This document shows, piece by piece, positions 33,496 to 40,905 of a stretch of DNA of 40,905 bases. Where the stretch lies: contig NZ_JAFFPZ010000023.1 of the NCBI RefSeq assembly GCF_016918505.1, forward strand, positions 1-40,905, in the 5' to 3' direction. Origin of the DNA: Desulforhopalus vacuolatus (GTDB lineage Bacteria > Desulfobacterota > Desulfobulbia > Desulfobulbales > Desulfocapsaceae). How positions within the stretch are numbered: the first letter of the stretch is position 1; each line of letters begins with the position of its first letter. The position numbers were made by a program, and so were the translations under genes. Under the pieces are notes generated by a model that saw nothing but the letters and a program-made list of their open reading frames with translations, was not told the origin of the DNA and did no database searches.

Positions 33496-35055
33496 TTATG
33501 AAAGTGGAGTCTCTGGAGTTTTACGACCGCGATTGAAACGCAGGGTGGTTTCACGCAGAAAGGTACTGACTTCCCCGGTGAGGTATTCACTGGAGCATTG
33601 CCATTTCCAGTTGCCTTCGGTCGTTCCAGGGGTGTTCATCCGGCAGTCATTACCGAAACCAAGTGCATCCTGCAACGGAATTATGGAAAGAAAGGCTGTG
33701 GAAGAGTGAGCGAGATATATCAGATCGCGGTGAACCTGATGGTTGTCACCGAGATTTCCGTTGACATAGGATTTCATCTGCTGCCGATCCTCATCAGTTC
33801 GATCTTCTTCAAAATACCAGCCGACTGCAGTGCTGTTGTCATGGGTTCCGGTGTAGACAATACAGTTGGCTGTGTCATAGTTCTGCGGGAGAAAAGCGTT
33901 GTCCGGGTTTCCGTCAAAGGCGAACAGCAATACTTTCATACCGGGAAACCCGGTTCTGTCACGCAGTTCTTCTACTTCCGAAGTGATTATACCAAGATCC
34001 TCCGCCACAATATTTATGTTTCCGAGCCGTTTTTTCATGGCATCAAAGAAGCGGATTCCGGGACCAGACAGCCATTCGCCCGTTTCAGCAGTTTCGGCAT
34101 TCTCGGGCACGGCCCAATATGATTCAAAACCACGGAAGTGATCAATGCGACTGATATGCACCATCTCAAAAGTATGGGCAAGGCGTGCAGCCCACCAGTC
34201 GTAGATCTTTTTGCGGATGGCTGGCGATTTGCTCTGCCAGTTGTAGAGAGGATTTCCCCATCGCTGACCGGTTTTTGAAAAGTAATCCGGAGGAACGCCG
34301 GCAACACTTACAGGCTTGAACGTCTCTTTATCAAGAAAAAAAATGTTGGGATTTACCCACACATCAACGCTGTCATAACTGACATAAATGGGGACATCGC
34401 CAAAAAGCTGGATGCCTTTTTCGTCAGCTTTTTCTTTCAGCCGCTTCCACTGCATGGAGAAGAGAAACTGTTCTACGTTGTAATAGGTGATACGGTCGCG
34501 ATATTCGGCCGCAAAGGCGTCAAGTGCTTTTTTATTGCGTCCGGCAATATCCTCTGGCCACTGGTTCCACACAGCCTGGTTGAAAACCTCTTTTGCCGTC
34601 ATGAACAGAGCATAGTCACGAAGCCATTTCGTTGTTTTGATGAAACGGTTAAAATCGGCAGCGTATTTTCTGCACGAAGAGTCTTCCCACTGAAAATTGG
34701 CTGCAGCAATGGCTATAAGTTTCTCTTTAAACTGGCATACTTTCTCAAATTCGACAAAGAAGGGAGAAAAGGACGGGTGGTCGTTGAGATCATCATCATA
34801 GATGAAGCCGTCATCTCTGAGAGATTCAGGGGAGATAAGCAGGGGATTACCTGCAAAGGCGGAATTACTCATATAGGGAGAGTGATTGAAGTGTTCACAG
34901 GTGGGAACCGTTGGCAGTATCTGCCAGCAACTCTGTTCACTTTGCTCAAGAAAATTGAGAAAATTGAGGGCCGAATTTCCCGCATCGCCTATACCAAAAG
35001 GTGAAGGCAGAGATGTGACGTGTGCGAGAATTCCGCTCATGCGTTGCAGTTTCAT
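33496..35055 (-). CDS. malQ: 4-alpha-glucanotransferase (amylomaltase)
   Basis: 519 residues, a GH77 glucanotransferase. Motifs along the chain: ILAHVTSLPSPFGIGDAG, WQILPTVPTCEHFNHSPYM, FGDVPIYVSYDSVDVW, ISRIDHFRGFESYWAVP with the nucleophile Asp, NIVAEDLGIITSEVEELR with the acid Glu, and YTGTHDNSTAVGWY. It transfers malto-oligosaccharide segments, here probably in glycogen turnover with the nearby aldolase. No other glycogen gene is in the window. Confidence 0.96.
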   Translation of the reverse strand: MKLQRMSGILAHVTSLPSPFGIGDAGNSALNFLNFLEQSEQSCWQILPTVPTCEHFNHSPYMSNSAFAGNPLLISPESLRDDGFIYDDDLNDHPSFSPFFVEFEKVCQFKEKLIAIAAANFQWEDSSCRKYAADFNRFIKTTKWLRDYALFMTAKEVFNQAVWNQWPEDIAGRNKKALDAFAAEYRDRITYYNVEQFLFSMQWKRLKEKADEKGIQLFGDVPIYVSYDSVDVWVNPNIFFLDKETFKPVSVAGVPPDYFSKTGQRWGNPLYNWQSKSPAIRKKIYDWWAARLAHTFEMVHISRIDHFRGFESYWAVPENAETAETGEWLSGPGIRFFDAMKKRLGNINIVAEDLGIITSEVEELRDRTGFPGMKVLLFAFDGNPDNAFLPQNYDTANCIVYTGTHDNSTAVGWYFEEDRTDEDRQQMKSYVNGNLGDNHQVHRDLIYLAHSSTAFLSIIPLQDALGFGNDCRMNTPGTTEGNWKWQCSSEYLTGEVSTFLRETTLRFNRGRKTPETPLS

Positions 35056-35150
35056 TGGTTCTTTTCCTCTTTTACTGCGAAATTTATGGAGCTATATGCT
35101 TCTTTTTGTCAAATTCATTCAGTAGTGGAAATTACTGAGTCAAAAAATCA

Positions 35151-35250
35151 TCCTCGGAGGTACGCGCAGACTCCGATATCAAGGTACAGGCGGGCAGGTT
35201 TCCTCCTGCGTCTCGAATACAAACGAATGCAGGCTGTTTCAAGGTACCCT
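35151..35250 (+). repeat. Dispersed repeat family B, copy 2
   Basis: A 100-bp block from TCCTCGGAGGTACGCGCAGA through ACTCCGATATCAAGGTACAG and GTTTCCTCCTGCGTCTCG to TGTTTCAAGGTACCC. An inverse copy with about 90 percent identity by eye lies at 35834-35933, and a shortened one at 10541. It opens the long gene-free stretch 35056-36202, which otherwise holds only repeats, AT-rich spacer and the predicted sigma-factor promoter. Confidence 0.85.
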
Positions 35251-35777
35251 GAAGTAAAACCATTCTTGTACTATTATAATCAAAATAATAATAATATCCA
35301 TGTCACAGTGCATTCGAATTATTAAGATTGTCAGTGCTGTATTAATTTTTTCTCGGAGAAGGTTCTTGCTCTGCAGGCAGGCAGATGTGGTAAAAAGCGA
35401 TTTACATCATCTTTAAATTTCGTTCGTTGATTTTTATACGAGGATGAGTAATACTATATTGTTCGAAAAGAATCGGGGGAGGTGGGGTTTGCGTTGAGAT
35501 ACACAGCCTCTCTTTCGTTCCTGCCAGCCACGGAGGATCCCTGCACCGATTCCGTAGCTGCTTTCCCAAAATTTCTACTCTGTGCAGAAGTTTTATCTCT
35601 TAAAAAAACGGGACTCACACTGTGATTTATTTCAGAAAACCCGCCACTTCTTCACTGTCGTTTTCATTATTGGAGCAAAAAAAAATACATCCTGCAGTTC
35701 AGGACATCGAAGCAAATTAACGGAACTTTTCAAAAACCCGTGGAAAGCAGTACTGGCATCAGTATTACTGCTTATTA

Positions 35778-35834
35778 TATAAGATTTATTTAAAAACTGT
35801 TTTTTGTATGTGCAATATGCTGAAATTACATACG
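35778..35834 (+). repeat. Dispersed repeat family C, copy 2
   Basis: About 57 bp from TATAAGATTTATTTAAAAAC to ATGCTGAAATTACATACG, matching 27934-27990. It joins directly to the family B copy that starts at 35834. A short open frame (35582-35782) ends within it and has a hydrophobic tail, but nothing marks it as a gene. Confidence 0.75.
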
Positions 35835-35933
35835 GGAACCTTGAAACATCCTGCATTCGTTTATATGCGAGGCGCAGGAGGAAATCTGCCCGCCTGTACT
35901 TGATATCGGAATCTGGCGCTTATCTCCGAGGAT
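35834..35933 (-). repeat. Dispersed repeat family B, inverse copy
   Basis: The reverse complement reads TCCTCGGAGATAAGCGCCAG, then ATTCCGATATCAAGTACAGG and continues to TGTTTCAAGGTTCCC, matching 35151-35250. The two copies form a long inverted repeat around about 580 bp of non-coding sequence. Confidence 0.85.
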
Positions 35934-36086
35934 AGTTGTTTGCCTGGAACAAAGAAGAGGGGGGATTGTTCGATGTTCCCTGAACCCGGTTATGGCAAAT
36001 GATGAATATTGTATTACAGAAAGAAGGAAAAAGAAGGAAGAGAGGAAAAGCCGAAAGGGAGATCTGTAATTTTATTTTTTTCCAAT

Positions 36087-36114
36087 TTGGCTGTGCAGAA
36101 AAACGTTGTATATT
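36087..36114 (+). promoter_or_regulatory. Predicted promoter of the sigma-factor gene
   Basis: TTGGCT (36087-36092) and TATATT (36109-36114) are 16 bp apart, about 90 bp upstream of the sigma-factor start. The match is moderate, and the AT-rich context makes chance similarity likely. Confidence 0.4.
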
Positions 36115-36202
36115 ATTGATTCATAACGATTTATTTTTTCCTGAGCCGGTTACGCTGCGGTGTCAGGTTTTGTTTTTTTTAATTTAAAAGGGAGCTTTTT
36201 CT

Positions 36203-37528
36203 GTGCTGAAGGAACTCAAAGCAAATTTGTTGAAAGCAGGAAAGGATGAAGGATGCATCAGCTTTGACAAGCTGAATGAACTGCTTCCGGATGAAGTCAA
36301 GGACCCCAGTGAAATCGAGTCGGTTTTTAATTTTTTAACGGAACAATCCATTGAGGTCGTTTCCGTGGAGAAGAGCGGTGTAAAGTGCACTCTTTCAGGA
36401 GAAGAGTGGGAGAGCAGTGATTCCAAACAGGATAACCCCCGGGAGGACAAGGTCAGCTCATCAGACGATGAGGCTCATGAGGCTGAAGAAACGACCACTA
36501 CCTATCTGCGTGAAATGGGACAGTTTGAATTGCTCACTCCTGAGGAAGAGGCAAAGTATTCCAAAGCAATCCGGCAGGGATTCGATGCCATTATCACTTC
36601 TATTCGTGAGGATGATTCAGGCGTTAAAGAGATGCGGGTGCTCCGGGAGCGGATTGATCTGTGGGAGAAACGTGATCCTACGTTGAAGCCAAAGAAACAG
36701 CAGTTGAATTACATGTGTCATAATGTGACCGTTTCATCCCGTAAGTATTCGGATATTCGTGAACTTATTGAACTGCAGATGAAAATAGAAGCCTACAGCC
36801 GCAGTATTGAGGTGGCCAAAGACTCAATGATTCGAGCCAATCTGCGGCTTGTAGTCTCCATTGCCAAACGCTATATGCACCAGGGTCTGACACTTGCTGA
36901 TCTTATTCAGGAGGGAAATCTTGGTCTGATGCGGGCGGTGTTCCGCTTTGATTATACCAAGGGAAATAAATTTTCGACCTACGCAAGCTGGTGGATTCGT
37001 CAGGCAATAACCCGTGCAATTCTTGATAAGACCCGGACTATCCGTCTGCCAGTGCATTTTCTTGAGTTGCGCAGCCAGTTCTTCAAGGCATTTTATGCCC
37101 TCTATAAAGAACTTGGGCGTGAACCGACCCCTCTGGAAATTTCCAAGGCGACCAGCCTGCCGATGGACAAAATTCTCTCCATCCTTGAGGCCTCCCGTGA
37201 ACCGATTTCTCTGGAGACTCCTGTGGGGGATGATGATTCCACTCTCGGTGATTTCCTTGAGAATCAGGAGTCGCAATCGCCCTACGACGCGGTGCAGAAC
37301 CGGGAGCTTACCGGCAGGGTGAATGATATTCTTGAAACGCTCTCTGAGCGTGAGGAGAAAATCATCCGCCTTCGTTTCGGTATTGGTGAAAAGGCGGAAT
37401 ATACACTTGAAGAAATTGGCAAGTTGTTCAATGTTTCGCGGGAACGTATCCGCCAGATCGAGAAAAAAGCGCTTAATCGTCTGCGTCATTCCAGCAGGCG
37501 TGATAAGTTGAAATTTTTTATTGACTGA
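36203..37528 (+). CDS. rpoD: RpoD-family RNA polymerase sigma factor, compact form
   Basis: 441 residues. Region 1.1 is present at the N-terminus (LLKAGKDEGCISFDKLNELL), then an acidic linker. Region 1.2 is TYLREMGQFELLTPEEE. The usual long non-conserved region is reduced to about 70 residues. Regions 2.1-2.4 include NLRLVVSIAKRYMHQGLTL, DLIQEGNLGLMRAV and FSTYASWWIRQAITRAI. Region 4.2 is YTLEEIGKLFNVSRERIRQI. Promoter-contact helices match housekeeping sigma-70, but ILDKTRTIRLPVHFLELR departs from the common ADQARTIRIPVHM. dnaG does not precede it. It may be the main sigma factor of the lineage or a group 2 paralogue. GTG start with AAGGGAG upstream. Confidence 0.85.
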   Translation: MLKELKANLLKAGKDEGCISFDKLNELLPDEVKDPSEIESVFNFLTEQSIEVVSVEKSGVKCTLSGEEWESSDSKQDNPREDKVSSSDDEAHEAEETTTTYLREMGQFELLTPEEEAKYSKAIRQGFDAIITSIREDDSGVKEMRVLRERIDLWEKRDPTLKPKKQQLNYMCHNVTVSSRKYSDIRELIELQMKIEAYSRSIEVAKDSMIRANLRLVVSIAKRYMHQGLTLADLIQEGNLGLMRAVFRFDYTKGNKFSTYASWWIRQAITRAILDKTRTIRLPVHFLELRSQFFKAFYALYKELGREPTPLEISKATSLPMDKILSILEASREPISLETPVGDDDSTLGDFLENQESQSPYDAVQNRELTGRVNDILETLSEREEKIIRLRFGIGEKAEYTLEEIGKLFNVSRERIRQIEKKALNRLRHSSRRDKLKFFID

Positions 37529-37651
37529 GGCAATCTGCAGAGAGGGTTTTTAGACAGCATGAAGGGGATTCTCAATTCGGTTGCGCTCTCCTGCGATTTT
37601 TTCTTCTAAATTTTGAGGTATAAAGCCGGGAAAAAAACCGTCTTTTTTATT

Positions 37652-38746
37652 ATGGAAAAATATATAAAACAACGAGGTCTTGGGGATATTCATCAGAAAG
37701 TTTTAAATGAAGAGCGACTCTCTGTCGAGGATGGCCGCCGTCTCTATGAATGTAATGATCTTCTCGCCCTTGGTGCCCTTGCTGATATCGTTCGGGTGCG
37801 TAAAAATGGTGACAATGCCTATTTTAATTACAACCAGCACATCAACTACTCCAACATCTGTATCAACCTGTGCAAATTTTGCGCCTTTGGCTGCAAGAAG
37901 GAAGCCGGTATCGCCTGGGAGATGAGTGTAGATGATGTGAAGAAAAAGATTCGTGAACACCTTGATGAGCCAATTACTGAGGTACATATTGTCGGAGGCT
38001 GCCATCCTGATCTGCCCCTTGAGTACTATCTCGATATGCTTCGCGGTATCAAAGAGGTGCGGCCGGATGTGCATCTCATAGCCTTCACCTGTGTGGAGAT
38101 TGCAAACTTTGCCAAAGTTTCCGGGAACAGTGTTCAAAAGACACTTGAACTGTTAATAGATGCCGGGCTGGGCTCCATTCCCGGCGGCGGGGCAGAAGTT
38201 TTCAGTCCCCGTATTCGTCAAATTCTCTGCGAGAAAAAACTCTCCGGTGACGGCTGGATTGAGGTGGCGAAGACTGCCCACCGCCTTGGATTGAAAAGTA
38301 ATGCCACCATGCTCTACGGTCACATCGAAACTATTGATGAACGGCTGGAGCATATGGATGTGTTGCGCAGGACCCAGGATGAAACAGGCGGTTTCATGTC
38401 TTTTATTCCGCTGGCTTTTCATTCCAGAAATACTCAGATGTCGGAGATTGCCGCCACAACAGGTGTTACGGACCTGAAAAATATAGCTGTCTCCCGTCTT
38501 TTCCTCGACAACTTTCCCCACATCAAGGCCTACTGGGTGATGCTCGGAGCGAAGGTGGCTCAGATTGCGCTCTCCTTCGGTGCCGACGACATGGACGGTA
38601 CTGTCAAGGAAGAGACCATCACTCACATGGCTGATGGTGACACCTGTCAGGCCCTTGGTCACAAAACTCTTATCCGTCTCATCAGGGAGGCTGGCCGAAT
38701 TCCGGTGGAGCGGGACACCCTCTATAACGTTCTCAAAACTTTTTAA
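37652..38746 (+). CDS. mqnE: Aminofutalosine synthase (radical SAM)
   Basis: 364 residues from ATG 37652. The frame is open back to a TTG at 37613, and neither start has a clear ribosome site. I prefer the ATG because MEKYIKQRGLGDIHQKVL fits the family N-terminus. HINYSNICINLCKFCAFG holds the radical SAM motif C-x3-C-x2-C with the trailing CAFG typical of the menaquinone enzymes. VHIVGGCHPDLPLEYY, AGLGSIPGGGAEVF and MLYGHIET follow. It joins the enolpyruvyl ether of chorismate-derived 3-[(1-carboxyvinyl)oxy]benzoate to adenosine, giving aminofutalosine. The paralogue mqnC follows after 11 bp. Confidence 0.93.
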   Translation: MEKYIKQRGLGDIHQKVLNEERLSVEDGRRLYECNDLLALGALADIVRVRKNGDNAYFNYNQHINYSNICINLCKFCAFGCKKEAGIAWEMSVDDVKKKIREHLDEPITEVHIVGGCHPDLPLEYYLDMLRGIKEVRPDVHLIAFTCVEIANFAKVSGNSVQKTLELLIDAGLGSIPGGGAEVFSPRIRQILCEKKLSGDGWIEVAKTAHRLGLKSNATMLYGHIETIDERLEHMDVLRRTQDETGGFMSFIPLAFHSRNTQMSEIAATTGVTDLKNIAVSRLFLDNFPHIKAYWVMLGAKVAQIALSFGADDMDGTVKEETITHMADGDTCQALGHKTLIRLIREAGRIPVERDTLYNVLKTF

Positions 38747-38757
38747 GGAAGGGCACC

Positions 38758-39834
38758 ATGAAGAAATTGGATAATGGGCACCTCCGCACCTTTCTGGAAA
38801 AGATGGAGGAGGGCAGCCGTATTAACAGCTCTGAGTTTATGGAACTGGCAAACAACGCCTCGCTGCTCCAGCTGGGGGTACTCGCCGATACGGTGCGTCG
38901 GCGCAAGCACCCGGAAGGACGGGTGACCTATGTCGTTGACCGTAATATCAACTACACCAATATTTGTACATCTGGATGTAAATTCTGTGCTTTTTTCGTT
39001 GCCCCCGGCGATACGCACGGGTATGTGCTGAGTAATGAAGAGTTGAAACAAAAGATTGAAGAGACAAAAACGCTTGGTGGCACACAGATTCTGCTGCAGG
39101 GCGGGCTGCACCCGGATCTTGGACTAAATTTTTATGTGGATATGGTGCATTACATGCACTCACTCGGTATCCATGTACACGGTTTCTCCCCCCCGGAGAT
39201 TCAGCATTTCGCACAACTTTCAAAGAAGAGTGTCGATGAAGTTCTTGACGCGCTGATTGAGGCCGGGTTGGGCTCCATTCCCGGCGGCGGAGCGGAAATT
39301 CTCGACGATCGCCCCCGTAATGAGACTTCACCACGCAAATGCAATACCAGCGAGTGGCTTGAAGTGATGGAGAAGGCGCATAAAAAAGGTTTGCGTACTA
39401 CCGCTACCATGATGTTTGGCCATGTTGAAACGATGGAGGAACGACTGGCTCATTTGACCCGAGTGCGGGATTTGCAGGATCGGACCGGTGGCTTCACTGC
39501 ATTTATCTCCTGGCCGTTTCAGCCGGGCAATACTCTTTACGAAGGCCAGATTGAGAAGGCAACCGCCCATGAGTATCTGGCAATGCTGGCTCTTTCCCGC
39601 ATATATCTTGATAATTTTGATAACGTTCAGGCTTCCTGGGTAACACAGGGAGCGAAGATTGCGCAGATCAGCCTCTCCTTTGGAGCCAATGATTTTGGCA
39701 GTACCATGATTGAGGAGAACGTGGTGGCAGCGGCGGGAGTTACTTTCCGACTCTCGCAGGAAGAAATCCGCAGACTGGTGAAAGATGCCGGATTTACTCC
39801 TGCGCAGCGTTTCATGGATTATTCTCTTGTCTGA
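38758..39834 (+). CDS. mqnC: Cyclic dehypoxanthinyl futalosine synthase (radical SAM)
   Basis: 358 residues, a paralogue of mqnE. VDRNINYTNICTSGCKFCAF carries C-x3-C-x2-C. The next segment, APGDTHGYVLSNEEL, then ILLQGGLHPDLGLNFY, AGLGSIPGGGAEILDDR, TATMMFGHVET and FISWPFQPGNTLY are MqnC signatures. It cyclises dehypoxanthine futalosine, a later step of the futalosine route to menaquinone. AAGGAAGG precedes the ATG. The 14-bp gap to the next gene indicates an operon. Confidence 0.95.
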   Translation: MKKLDNGHLRTFLEKMEEGSRINSSEFMELANNASLLQLGVLADTVRRRKHPEGRVTYVVDRNINYTNICTSGCKFCAFFVAPGDTHGYVLSNEELKQKIEETKTLGGTQILLQGGLHPDLGLNFYVDMVHYMHSLGIHVHGFSPPEIQHFAQLSKKSVDEVLDALIEAGLGSIPGGGAEILDDRPRNETSPRKCNTSEWLEVMEKAHKKGLRTTATMMFGHVETMEERLAHLTRVRDLQDRTGGFTAFISWPFQPGNTLYEGQIEKATAHEYLAMLALSRIYLDNFDNVQASWVTQGAKIAQISLSFGANDFGSTMIEENVVAAAGVTFRLSQEEIRRLVKDAGFTPAQRFMDYSLV

Positions 39835-39848
39835 TTCTGGCAGGACTG

Positions 39849-40905
39849 ATGCGAATTATTGAGGCTGACAGAATCTGTCTTCTTCCCCCGGGGATAGAGC
39901 AGGATTGCAACTGCGTTGTTCTTGACAAGAACGGGGGGGTGATTGACATGGGCCGGCGTCCCCTGCTGCAGGAGAAATATGCCGATGCGGTATACGAACG
40001 GTACCGTGGAGCAATTCTGCCGGGCCTCGTCAATGCTCACTGCCACCTTGAGCTCTCTGCTTACAGCAGTACGTCCAGACCACAGGCAGGTACACCTTTT
40101 ACTGCCTGGGTTGAACAACTCATGGCGGAGCGGACCAGATGTAACTTCAGTGAAGAGCTGCTCTGCGCTGCGGCCACTGAGATGGCCCGCAGGCAGTACA
40201 ATGACGGTGTTGTTCTGATTGGCGATATCGCCAACGCTCTGCCATCGTCTCATTGGCTGGAGGGTGAGGCGGCTGTGCCGGAAGTTGTTGGCATGCTGGA
40301 GATTATTGCACCGGTGGCAACTGCTGTAGAGGCTGCTGAAAAGCGTATTGCTGCTCTGCCGGAGACCTGCCATCTGACTGCACATGCGCCGTATTCCGTT
40401 GCTCCTGAACTGCTTGTTGCGCTGAAAAAACGCTGCCGCCGAAATGGGCAGCTCTTCTCTATTCACACCTCCGAGACGAAAGACGAACTGGAATTTCTCT
40501 CCAGGCACAGCGGAATTTTCCGTGATTTTCTGGAAAAGCGTCATGCCTGGGATGGTTCTTTTACCCGTTGCGGCCGGTTTCCTTCTGCAGTGCAGTATTT
40601 CTCCGCACTGAACCTTCTTGATGATCAGACCCTGCTGGTACACTGCACCAACCTTATAGAAGAGGATTTTCCCCTCCTCGAAAGAAGTGGGGCACATGTC
40701 TGCCTCTGTCCATCGAGCAACAGATGGCTCGGCGTCGGGCAGTCTGACGCCGTAAGGCTGGCAGAAAGCATCGGAGGCCGCCTCTGCCTCGGTACAGATT
40801 CTATAACCTCCAACCCGGACCTTGATATCTGGCAGGAGATGTGCCGACTCAGTGACCAGGGGATTACGCCTTCTCGTATTCTGTTGATGGCGACTGAGGG
40901 GGGGG
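39849..40905 (+). CDS. Amidohydrolase, probable aminofutalosine deaminase (3' end missing)
   Basis: An open frame from ATG 39849 (AGGA just upstream) that has no stop before the window ends, so at least 352 residues are seen. It shows the metal-dependent amidohydrolase pattern: PGLVNAHCHLEL with H64 and H66, HAPYSVAPEL, HTSETKDELEFL, LLVHCTNL, LCPSSNRWLGVG and LGTDSITSNPDLDIWQEM. In bacteria with MqnE, a deaminase of this superfamily converts aminofutalosine to futalosine, and this gene follows mqnE and mqnC, so that role is likely. Related family members deaminate other purines or guanine, so the substrate is inferred from context. The frame ends in a G tract at the window edge. Confidence 0.85.
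   Translation, partial: MRIIEADRICLLPPGIEQDCNCVVLDKNGGVIDMGRRPLLQEKYADAVYERYRGAILPGLVNAHCHLELSAYSSTSRPQAGTPFTAWVEQLMAERTRCNFSEELLCAAATEMARRQYNDGVVLIGDIANALPSSHWLEGEAAVPEVVGMLEIIAPVATAVEAAEKRIAALPETCHLTAHAPYSVAPELLVALKKRCRRNGQLFSIHTSETKDELEFLSRHSGIFRDFLEKRHAWDGSFTRCGRFPSAVQYFSALNLLDDQTLLVHCTNLIEEDFPLLERSGAHVCLCPSSNRWLGVGQSDAVRLAESIGGRLCLGTDSITSNPDLDIWQEMCRLSDQGITPSRILLMATEGG

Noticed and set aside
35582-35782. Plus-strand frame of 66 codons with a hydrophobic C-terminus
   Set aside because: No ribosome site, no known similarity, and its end lies in repeat C. A decayed gene fragment cannot be excluded.

Overview
The window reads as chromosome of an anaerobic Gram-negative bacterium, most likely a Desulfobacterota (former Deltaproteobacteria) relative of the Desulfobulbales. 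This is an inference from gene content, not a database match: an oxygen-independent (cobalt-early) cobalamin operon, a futalosine-type menaquinone operon, a Feo ferrous-iron operon with two FeoA proteins and a FeoC, a glutamine-dependent NadE and a long HflX. GC content looks moderate. No rRNA, tRNA, CRISPR array, prophage or intact insertion sequence was found. The last bases are a run of G inside an open reading frame, so the window probably stops at a contig edge.

Layout. 1-3.2 kb: remnants of an IS30-like transposase, then a membrane-anchored hybrid histidine kinase (GAF-PAS-HisKA-HATPase-REC). 3.2-8.9 kb: a DUF2325 protein and the feoA-feoA-feoB-feoC operon on the minus strand, bordered by two copies of a long dispersed repeat. 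8.9-10.3 kb: dGTPase (dgt). 10.8-22.6 kb: a 12-gene minus-strand cobalamin operon read from a cobalamin riboswitch with its own intrinsic terminator: cobI/cbiL, a Gate-domain membrane protein, btuC-btuD-btuF, cbiA, cbiC, cbiD, cbiET, cbiF, cbiG, cbiH. 22.7-23.5 kb: a left-handed beta-helix protein. 23.6-27.4 kb: a strong promoter with a long structured leader or small RNA, then lon and mltG. 28.1-31.5 kb: nadE and hflX, the latter behind a possible leader peptide and hairpin. 31.5-35.1 kb on the minus strand: a PilZ protein with a zinc-ribbon-like N-terminus, class II aldolase and malQ. 36.2-40.9 kb on the plus strand: a compact RpoD-family sigma factor, mqnE, mqnC and a 3'-truncated amidohydrolase, probably aminofutalosine deaminase.

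How the genes work together. The cobalamin operon carries nearly all of the corrin-ring enzymes from precorrin-2 methylation to cobyrinic acid a,c-diamide plus a B12/corrinoid-type ABC importer. The riboswitch would shut off synthesis and uptake together when cobalamin is plentiful. Cobalt chelatase (cbiK/cbiX) and the CbiJ reductase are absent from the cluster and must lie elsewhere or be replaced. The mqn genes supply menaquinone for anaerobic respiration, and Feo supplies ferrous iron for the Fe-S enzymes of such a metabolism.

The least explained content is in the spacers. There are three families of dispersed non-coding repeats: one carries a 20-bp perfect palindrome five times, the second includes an inverted pair around about 580 bp, and the third is a 57-bp block. 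There is also the structured transcript upstream of lon. Several repeat copies start at or just after stop codons, and one appears to supply the stop codon of cbiC.
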